Shown here piece by piece: positions 56,207 to 64,000 of a stretch of 64,000 nt of DNA; within the stretch, counting starts at the first letter, position 1; every line of letters begins with the position of its first letter. Below the pieces are notes generated by a model that was not told where the DNA came from, did no database searches, and saw nothing but the letters and a program-made list of their open reading frames with translations. A program made the translations under genes and the position numbers. The stretch is from Mytilus californianus (taxonomy: Eukaryota > Mollusca > Bivalvia > Mytilida > Mytilidae): the NCBI RefSeq assembly GCF_021869535.1, contig NW_026262712.1:49272884-49336883 (forward strand). The letters run 5' to 3'.

Positions 56207-56329
56207 AATACATTTATTTTTATTCAATGACGTCAATTCAGGTTAATGCTAATACATTTATTTTTACTCAATGACGTCAATTCAGGTCAATGCTAGTACA
56301 TTTATTTTTTACTCAATGACGTTTTCTTA
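56207..56329. repeat. 44-bp tandem repeat with CRE-type palindromes
   Basis: Units start at 56207, 56251 and 56295 ('acatttatttttactcaatg' then 'acgtcaattcagg..aatgct'). The first two carry the perfect palindrome TGACGTCA (56228, 56272), the binding site of CREB/ATF-type factors. In the third it is TGACGTTT. Confidence 0.85.
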
Positions 56330-56879
56330 TAACTCTGTTACGTAGACATTGATATTATGTTTACATTAAAGCCTTCGTAAGTTTTGTAATTCACTCATTT
56401 TAGGGTGAAATTTTTAGGGTGAAATTTTAGTAGACGTTTCTATTTATTTTCAGATTTAAGTACTTTCTCATTCACTGAATATTCTAATGATTAAATGTTA
56501 AAGTACATATTTGATTTCCAAATAAAATTGACATCAGTAACATTTCAAATTTGTTCTAGCATGCTTTTGTCGTAAGAATATACGGGTAAACGTAAATGAG
56601 ATCGCAACCTAACGACTCAGTAAATAAACGTCAGTAGTTCAACACACAGTCTTTTTGACTATGCATTAACTTGCTATCTTATGATAGATGATGGTAGCAG
56701 AGTAAAAGTTTACTTACGTTTATGCTTTGTACACGTTCTCTTCTGGTGGGTTATTTCATTTTTCTCTATGTTGCATTGGAAAATTCCATCTTTCATTTCT
56801 CTCTTTTTTCTAAAGTTTGATAACTTTACAAATACACGTTTACATCGTCTCTTTTGACAGAGCTTTTCCTACAAAAAAG
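56330..56879. other. unassigned intergenic DNA
   Basis: No gene or repeat recognised, apart from a small duplicated 'gggtgaaatttt' near 56403. Confidence 0.4.
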
Positions 56880-57055
56880 GTCATGAAAAATCTTACTGTG
56901 TGAAGAACCACACTAATTACCAGGATAAATGGACTGAAGATGATTTATCAACAAAATTCTGGATTTTTTTTACCAACAACATATTTATTGCGTTTCGTGA
57001 ATTGACACTTCAGCAAACAGTCGGTGTTCCAATGGGTACTTATTGTGCAGGCCAA
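56880..57055 (+). pseudogene. reverse transcriptase fragment (motif B region)
   Basis: One frame reads KSYCVKNHTNYQDKWTEDDL, NNIFIAFRELTLQQT and VGVPMGTYCAG. The block N-I-F-x-x-F ... Q-x-V-G-(I/V)-P-M-G-T-x-C-A is the motif B region of the RT class seen at 5.0-6.2 kb, where it reads VIGIPMGTNCAPL. It stops abruptly after 'CAG'. A fragment of about 55 codons, clearly dead. Confidence 0.7.
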
Positions 57056-58439
57056 AGGTGAGAAGTAAATTCAAAATAATGTGTTACTTTAATTTACAAA
57101 CATGTTTATCTTTATAATCTAGTTTGATAACTAACTATAATCAAATATTTTTAAAGGCATCCGTTAATAATTTCTAAATCTATAGGAGCAAAATATTATC
57201 TTGAAATCAACAGGGATAAAAAAAAACGCACATCGTTGAATCTTCATTTAGCTTTATTGTTTATTGCCGCTAAGCAATTCAACTGCTTCAAAAATTATAA
57301 TTTTACAGTACATTTCATGAATCCGGTAATAAATTTCTAGAAAAGGCTATATGGCAATGTAGGGGTTTTTTTTTTGGTATAGTAGTATACTTTTTAGTAT
57401 TACTTTTTCAAAAATATTATTGTAAGCATTATAATCAGACATTTTAACGAAAAATATAATATCTGTTATAACTGGACTGACAATAGATCGTGGAAACATA
57501 GGTCAACCAAACCAAACAAATATTTCAGACACCGAGTTGACCAATCTCTGAGACGATCGCGAAAGTTCAAAACGGTTTTTGGTACATATTTCCCTGTCAT
57601 TATTGCTGTTATAATATCATATATAAAAATAATATTTAATTCAGGTCAATGCTAACACGTCAACTGTATGGAAGACATTTCAGAGGTAATTCAACTCGAC
57701 ATACAAATCAAATCTGTAAAATTGACCACGTGCTCGTTTAAAAGACATAGATGTGAGCACAAAGCTTATATCAAAACGTTGATATAAATAAATTAAGATG
57801 TTGTATATAGGTCACTTTAAAAGATACCCAACGACGCACGTAACAAAGAGACATCAAGGAGGCAATATACAGTTTGCAATAAATGGACAGCTGTCTATAC
57901 ACTATGCGAATCAGGAGTCTAATCAAGTTGTCAATACATTAGAAATAAGAAATGCTCCATGTTCATCCATTAACCCCAACTTCTCCATTATATACTATAC
58001 ATATCTTCCGTAACAGCATACAAGTACATTTTGATATGAGGTAGTGTTGTCCAATTATCTGTATGTTCAAATATAATACCTAAATTCCACAATAGTATGG
58101 ATAAGTTACTGAGCGTTTACAATTGGTATCACGACGACTGTCACTGTGGCAGAGGGGACAGCTTACCACTCTAGAGTACACGAGTACACCTCAGTTTTCT
58201 GTAAATTGTTTTCTGTGCAGTGCTTTATGTGCGAATGATTTAACTGTCGTCTTTTTTTTCATTGTTTTGTCCGTCTTTTTATGGGTTTTCTCGTCAGTAA
58301 CAGAACCTCTGCTCCTTTTCGCGTTTATATAACTTAATTAATACGTTACGCTCGAGCATTCATATAATAATGACTATATTAACAGGAATGTGTTCCTTAC
58401 GCAAAAAAACTGATCCAACAGAGGTAAGAGGAAATGTTC
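57056..58439. other. unassigned intergenic DNA
   Basis: Open frames at 57798-58013 and 58123-58332 have no domain or context. A stray copy of 'aattcaggtcaatgcta' (the 56.2-kb unit) lies near 57640. Confidence 0.4.
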
Positions 58440-58697
58440 TTCAATTTCCTATTTTAGTCCAGCATCATTAAAAATTGCCACCACAGCAATTTATTCTGCT
58501 GATTCAGCGGGATCTGTGATACGACAGGAGATTTGATAATTGATAGGTTATTATGTTCATTTTCAATACAATTAAGAAAAAAAAAATCGCTGCATTTTGT
58601 CGATCAACACTTAAAACACGAAGCCAAGGGATTAAGTATGTTGTGACGTTTCACGTAGAATCCCTTTTTTTAAATTTTATATAACCGGATTGAGACG
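58440..58697. repeat. three-copy local repeat, copy 1
   Basis: Shares 'gctgattcagcgggatctgt', 'gatacgacaggagatttgat', 'caacacttaaaacacgaag' and 'tttatataaccggattgaga' with 60686-60918. Confidence 0.85.
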
Positions 58698-58699
58698 GT

Positions 58700-59040
58700 C
58701 ACCATCATGAATTGGTTGACCGATACGATGTTTATTTGTCTCATCTCACTAGATACAGGTTTTTGCGGTTTTAGATCTTTAGATACCTAATTAATTGTTT
58801 GATTTGTAATTTTAACGATTGTGTCCTTGTCCCAATTGTGACATTTTGACTGAGTGGATTGGCATGGCATGTATTCGTATATAGCAGGAGATACTAACCT
58901 TGTCGACGCTCCCGGTCTCACTCATATGAGTTCATGCGATTCACTCAGATTGTGTGTAACCTTGATGAGTATCTTTGTAATCAATTAATGAAAGTTGAAC
59001 ATCGGTAAGCTACTGTTGTTTTAATTTGAATGCTACTTCA
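58700..59040 (+). repeat. dispersed repeat, long copy
   Basis: 'caccatcatgaattggttg', 'ccaattgtgacattttgac', 'gtcgacgctcccggtctcac' and 'gttcatgcgattcact' match the order of 7850-8170 and, in its second half, 14950-15150. Confidence 0.6.
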
Positions 59041-59042
59041 TA

Positions 59043-59266
59043 TACTGTAAACCAACTTATGGTCGCGGATACTTTATTTCGCGTTCCGCCCTTTCTAACA
59101 CACTTCGTGGCGATTAAGGTTCGCGATTCTCTAATTTTCTTGATGTAGTTGAATAAGGAAAGATCCAAGTTTTACATATTCGCGACGATTTATATTCGCG
59201 TTATTTTTCTACTCGCGAATGTCGCGAAAATAAATCGCTCCCGAAAATTAGTTGATTTACAGTATA
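59043..59266. mobile_element. MITE, ACTGTAAA ends, 'cgcga' rich
   Basis: Left end 'atactgtaaaccaact', right end 'agttgatttacagtat'. The interior is dense in complementary words (tcgcg, cgcgaa, gcgattaagg / atttatattcgcg), so the element can fold into a long hairpin. The ends are nearly those of the MITE at 30969-31181. No coding capacity. Confidence 0.8.
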
Positions 59267-59424
59267 TCTTTATATGTTTTAAAAGAAATTTGGGAAGTAG
59301 ATATGTTAGGCACTAACAGAATGATGCATTTAACAAAATTTGAACAAGAATACCTGGAGTATGTGAAGACATCTCGGTATATATTGTCTTGGATTCGAGC
59401 TAAAGTTCAAGTTATAAAGCTTTA

Positions 59425-60420
59425 TATACTGACGGACTTTAAAAACGCAACACACATTTTGATGATTTTTTTTTACCAAATTATGATTGATCATCATATA
59501 ATTACTATTCATGCTTACCATACTTCTTGCCGTGTATAAAAATTCAATACCTGACGTACCTGAGGTTGTTGAACATACCGGATTATTGAAGTCGCACGAA
59601 TTTCTTAAAGCGAAATTTGAAACCCATAAATGATCTTTTTTAGGTTTTTTTTCTTCGTGAAACAATTCTTTCAATCCACACCGACACTTGAATCTGTAAA
59701 AAAATGTTGGATTTCAATATTGACGAGACAGAGCAATAAAAATCTGAATCAGGCCATACGAATATTGTAAGCAGGAATACGTGAACATGCTGTTGCAAGA
59801 CAATTTCACATCAGGAACTCCTCTTTTGTCTTTACACCAACGGTACAGGTAGACGGGATTTGTTGATGATCCCCCATGACCAGACCACTTTGTAGTGACA
59901 ACCCCACGTCAATAAAATTTTATTATACAACGTGTCTTGCGAGACACGTTTACGACTGCAACGTCAACTGACAATCAAGTCGTCAAATGCCATGTCAGAC
60001 AGATTCACGCCATAAATGTTTCCAATATTCGGAAATGCCAAAGAATCGACTGTAAAATTGCCAAAGCACACTGTAATGGAAGGCCTAGGACAGAGGTAAA
60101 ATCAAAAGATACAAAACAGAACTCAAAACATACCCAACAAAACTAGTAAACCTTTCTGTCAATCCTTTAGGCGTTGGTTTCAGGCAGTCATTATCTTCTA
60201 CGGTGACACACCCATTGATAAGGTGAAAAACCTGGGTTTCAATGCATACCACATTATGTGAACATTAAACATGACGTATACAATTCATCTTTCGAACTGC
60301 AAACTTTTAAACAATGAATGAGATTCATATTTATACATTTATTTTACAAAAAATGCATATTTGAAAATGAGAATTAAAAAGAATAATCTAGTGTTCCATT
60401 TGTAAAGTCCGTCAGTATAT
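59425..60420 (+). mobile_element. degenerate Tc1/mariner element with TIRs
   Basis: Terminal inverted repeats: left 'tatactgacggactttaaaa' with 'cgcaacac' following, right the complement 'taaagtccgtcagtata' with 'gtgttcc' inside. They are flanked by TA, the target site of this superfamily. At about 1 kb it is shorter than complete Tc1-like elements (1.3-1.7 kb), so the interior has lost sequence. A decayed transposase fragment lies inside at 59760-60110. Confidence 0.75.
59760..60110 (+). pseudogene. Tc1/mariner transposase, N-terminal DNA-binding fragment
   Basis: Pieces readable in shifted frames are REHAVARQFHIR, then a stretch matching the 'GRP..TT(P)RQ' hinge, then MRDTFTTATSTDNQVV, IHAINVSNIRK and KAHCNGRP (59937 on). 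The order (first HTH, GRP hinge, 'R.RFTTATATA..V', 'I....V.NRL') is that of the paired-like HTH region of Tc1-type transposases. The DDE catalytic part is not present. Stops and frameshifts make it dead. Its position between two matching TIRs supports the call. Confidence 0.6.
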
Positions 60421-60579
60421 AATATGATTTTAAAAAAAATACTTTTCTTTAATTCTCTGTTAAGGGGTGTGTTGAACACCGGTATACTACTGTTGCCTTT
60501 ATTTAAGAATTCTAGAAATTAAACAGAAATTAAGTTTTAAACTTCCTTTTTTTTTTTTTGCTATTCTTTTTAGGCCCCT

Positions 60580-61002
60580 TTTGATTTTAAAACGCCTCGT
60601 GTGAGGAAGTATTTCTGCATCCTTGGCTGTCATTTTTTGTTTTTTTAGCGTTCCTGGTTGGGGAAAATAAAAAAATGTTTTACAACTCATATTTTAGTTC
60701 TCCATCATTAAAAATTGCCTCCACAACAATTATTTCTGCTGATTCAGCGGGATCTGTGATACGACAGGAGATTTGATAATTGATAGGTTATTATGGTCAA
60801 TTTCAATAAAATTAAGAAAAAAATATTCACTGCATGTTGTAGATTAACACTTAAAACACGAAGTCAAGTCACGTGAAATCACTTCTTTTTTTAATTTTAT
60901 ATAACCGGATTGAGAAATTACCAGAAGCGAAAACCTTTGCCTGTATTTTCTACAATAGTCTCCGTTTAACAAATATAGTACAAGAGAGATCATTCACATT
61001 CT

Positions 61003-61045
<43 letters not shown>

Positions 61046-61520
61046 TTAAAGTTCTTCATGTGTGGAAGTCTTTATGCATCATTGGCTTTCAAAAGTTTGG
61101 TTTCGAGCGTTTCTGGTGATGACAAATAAAAATAAGTTTTTTCCCATATTTTAGCACTGAACCATTTAATTGCAACAATATCAATTAATCCTGCTGACTC
61201 AGTGGTATAGTAGTACTTTTTGTTAATTGATAAGTGATAATCTTTGGTTTCATTAATATTTAGAAACGTCTAATCGTCAGGTTAACACTTTAAACACGAA
61301 ACAAAGAAATAGAATACACGTAAAATCACAAGTTTTTTTTTTTTAATTTCATAAAATCGGAATTAGAAATTAATAGAAGAGAGCGTTTTGAGGTGTGGTG
61401 CAAATGTATACAGATATCTTTGGGTGAAGTTTGTAAACAATATAATTACAGAGTGTACCATATAAACATTCACATTCTTATAGTATCTTATCTGATGATG
61501 TCCTCTCTCTTTCTCTCTCT
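60580..61520. repeat. tandem duplication, copies 2 and 3 of the local repeat
   Basis: Unit 60580-61004 and unit 61025-61520 share in order 'ttgattttaaaacgcc'-like, 'gtgaggaagt.tt.tgca' / 'gtgtggaagtctttatgcat', 'gctgattcag', 'aacactt.aaacacga' and 'cattcacattctt' followed by TC-rich sequence. The core of the first unit also matches 58440-58697. Copy 3 is the most diverged. Confidence 0.75.
61005..61042. repeat. (TC)n microsatellite
   Basis: About 19 uninterrupted TC units at the junction between the two tandem units. Confidence 0.95.
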
Positions 61521-62209
61521 AAATTTTCTGATGCTTTTTGTATATTCTTTAACTAATTATATAGAGACAATATTCCCAGTTTGTCTTTTTTAGCAACACA
61601 GTACTAAAAGTTAATGGACGTGTTTATGAATATTATTTCCCATTTCTTAACTCTTAGTCAAGATATATTTGCTATACAAATGCCACAACACCTATTTTCG
61701 ATAGATTTTAGCAAATATGGTGTTACTTGAATACAAATAACCAAACAAGTCTGGTAGGTATGATATTTGAAGTACAACTTGATTTGCTTTCGTTTTAGTG
61801 TCCTTTAATATAAAATTTTACACAAAAAGAAAAACGTTAGAGATGCATTGTTTCATCAAACTCGCCTTCAACTGTAACGAATAAGGTTCAATTTAATAAA
61901 AGAGCAAATAAATAATAGAATCTTTTAAGAATATCAATATAGACTATTTAATCTATTTTTTTTTTATATACCCACATTTCTTTGTGATGCTATATAGTTC
62001 TCAAGACTAACTAAGACACTAAATCCGTTGGATATTAGATGTGCACTGATTGATATTTTAGTCTTAGATATTTGATTTTTTTTATAAATTGTTATTGGCT
62101 TTGAATTAGCTGTTTGTAACTGCGAGTACTCTCAGATCTGTACAGTGTCTTTTTGTTGTGGGGATGTATAAGTACCCGTCCACGTCCACTCTGTGTTTTG
62201 TTTTTTAGA
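61521..62209. other. unassigned intergenic DNA
   Basis: No gene or repeat recognised. Confidence 0.4.
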
Positions 62210-62400
62210 TGTATTTCTATTTATATCCATCTGATGAGTTAAGCCTTTTTCAACTGATTTTTATAGTTTGTTCTTATGTTGTACTGTTACACCACTTTCC
62301 CAGGTTAGGGGAGGGTTGAGCGCTCACAAACATGTTTAACCTCGCCACATTCTTTATGTGCCTGTCCCTAGTCAGGAGCCTGTTTTTTAAGTAAACTGTT
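62210..62400 (+). repeat. 410-bp mussel repeat, 5' part
   Basis: Order 'gatgagttaagccttttt', 'tactgttacaccactttcc', 'gttgagcgctcacaaacatg' and 'cctgtccctagtcaggagcc', as in 26470-26680. It lacks the 'cttggatggagag' 3' part, so this copy is 3'-truncated or split. Confidence 0.65.
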
Positions 62401-64000
62401 TATATACTGATAAAAATCTGGTTCTTAAAGCTTTCTTAAAAACAACTACAGAAAACATACTAGCAAAAGTAGCAAGACAAATAATAGATTAAGATTTTCG
62501 TTCATCAAACTAGAAGTGGTTCTATTCCCAACAGAAATTATACAGAATACCAAAAATTACATTGTATGTTTGCCCTTCTTTGTTAGGTAAACAAGAATGA
62601 AACAGTACTTTACAGACTTTTTCAAACCGGTCTGGTATGGCATGGGCAAAGTAGTAACGGAGAAACGATCTTTCCTCAAACTATCCTTTGCCAATAAAGC
62701 TCTCGATGACATAACATTTAGGCAATATCCAACATTATGAATTAGTTCAATCGAACATACCTCCTTACTTTAAAGATCAGTCTGTTCACATTGCAAGTTA
62801 AACCGGTGATGGGTTCTATTACTTGTAATTGAATAAATTACAATAAAAGTGCTAATTATCTTCATCACCTTTTGCAAAGTTGAGTCACTTTGTCTTCACG
62901 TATCTGCCCATTGGAATTTTCATGTCGATTGACACTAATAGCCGTTCACTTGGAGCAGAAGTAGCAGAAACGGTGATATAAAGCCGTACAAGTAAACTGC
63001 AAGTATGGGTAATATCACAAGTATTTTGATGGATAACAGGCATCATAAAAAGGCTATTGAAGATATTGTCTGCTTACTCTTTCGGCGCATCGGATATTAC
63101 CAATAGTTGGTTGCTAGGGTTCGTGTTGCTATGTTTTCAGTTTTCAATATTGTGGTTTGTAAACATGTTTGCTTTTTCATCGTTTTTCGGTTATTGCCAT
63201 GTTTTTGCCAAATTCTTTCGACTGATGAGACTTGATTTTCCCTTTAATATCTTCCGCCTCTTTTTTTAACAGTTTTACGAGGTTGACAACGGAAAGAGAT
63301 TTTACTCTCAAAAGTCACTGGTAGGTTTTAGTCAATCATTTTCATAATATATATTCTAAGCTTTTAAATGACAAAGATTATTTTAATATTTTTACATATG
63401 CATTCGTTAAATGGAGCAAAGAAACTGACAATCGCAAACGAAAAATTATTTAACGAGTTATATCCCTTAATGGATACTCTTTAAGTTTAGCAAAATAGAC
63501 ATGTATAAGTTAATGCAATGCCTTCAACAGTCGCCATGCTCCGTGCATCATATCTTATATCTAAACCAGGGGCCGAGTTTAGATAATGTTAGAATAAATT
63601 GACCAGATATGGCAAAATATCTGAGACCAACGACGAAGTTTAAGGTAAAGGAAGAGACGGTTACGACGTTTTTATCTTTCTTTCATAGCTAAGAATGATT
63701 GAACATATATTACGGACCCGATGTGCATTTTTGTTATAAATCGTACGTTGCTCTTTTCGACTTTAAGATTAAGGCCCACATCCGAAAATGAGTTTATTAA
63801 CATTTGTGGCCTCTGATAATTTTAACATCGATTAAACATTTCCATGAAATAAAACACAATTAATCACCAGTGAGACTGTAACGTAATGCTTTCAACAGTT
63901 TAAACATCTTCATAATCCTTGACGGGATTATAAAAACGATAGACATATGTTTTTGTGTCCTTTCTCTTCCTAGGGCTGTTGGAGTGGTACACTTTCTTTC
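62401..64000. other. unassigned, one mussel repeat
   Basis: 63100-63270 is a 'gccatg'/'cgactgatgag' family copy beginning 'gttggttgctagggttcgtg'; the 70-codon open frame 63057-63269 derives from it. No other gene seen up to the window edge. Confidence 0.45.

Noticed and set aside
59330..59674. 114-codon minus-strand open frame
   Set aside because: It crosses the left end of the Tc1-like element and has no motif.
1..64000. CRISPR arrays, bacterial operons, rRNA genes, integrated viral genes
   Set aside because: None seen; direct repeats found are minisatellites, tandem duplications or transposon copies.

Overview
The window is AT-rich eukaryotic DNA, almost certainly from a marine mussel (Mytilus or a close relative). 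I base this on several dispersed repeat families that I recognise as typical of mussel genomes, on spliced coding exons, and on bivalve-type Penelope-like, Tc1/mariner and SINE remnants. There are no bacterial gene arrays and no CRISPR. Most of the 64 kb is intergenic or intronic sequence full of decayed mobile elements.

One host gene is well supported: a paired-like (PRD-class, Q50) homeobox gene on the + strand at 12022-14184. Three exons are visible and the 5' exon is missing. The homeodomain is split between residues 46 and 47, the classic PRD-class intron position. A diverged segmental copy of its neighbourhood (about 8.4-14.8 kb) lies at 22.8-26.4 kb. That copy carries a broken duplicate of the homeodomain exon (25814-26001) and lacks the two downstream exons. 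The pair shows an orphan-type homeobox gene duplicating and dying.

Layout. 0-8 kb: SINE, foldback MITE, and a 5'-truncated reverse-transcriptase element (4327-6197, minus) nested inside an older repeat. 8.4-14.8 kb: homeobox block. 15-21 kb: local duplications and a DDE-transposase remnant. 22.4 kb: a 29-bp minisatellite. 22.8-26.4 kb: paralogous block with the homeobox pseudogene. 26.4-31 kb: repeats, a poly-C MITE, and a MITE with ACTGTAAA ends. 31.3-36.3 kb: a nearly perfect 2525-bp tandem duplication. 36.3-43 kb: mostly unassigned, with one TTAA-type MITE and a SINE. 43.2-55.0 kb: a Penelope-like retroelement (RT plus GIY-YIG) broken by about 3.6 kb of inserted repeats and flanked by direct and inverted repeats, one family of which carries hammerhead-ribozyme-like motifs. 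55-62 kb: small repeats, another RT fragment, a degenerate Tc1/mariner element with TIRs, and a three-copy local repeat.

One connecting observation is that the RT element at 4.3-6.2 kb ends in a roughly 480-bp 3' tail. The same tail recurs alone, 5'-truncated to various lengths but with one fixed 3' end, at six other places. These dispersed 'anonymous mussel repeats' are therefore best read as dead 3' ends of one retrotransposon family. All alignments were made by eye and no database search was run.
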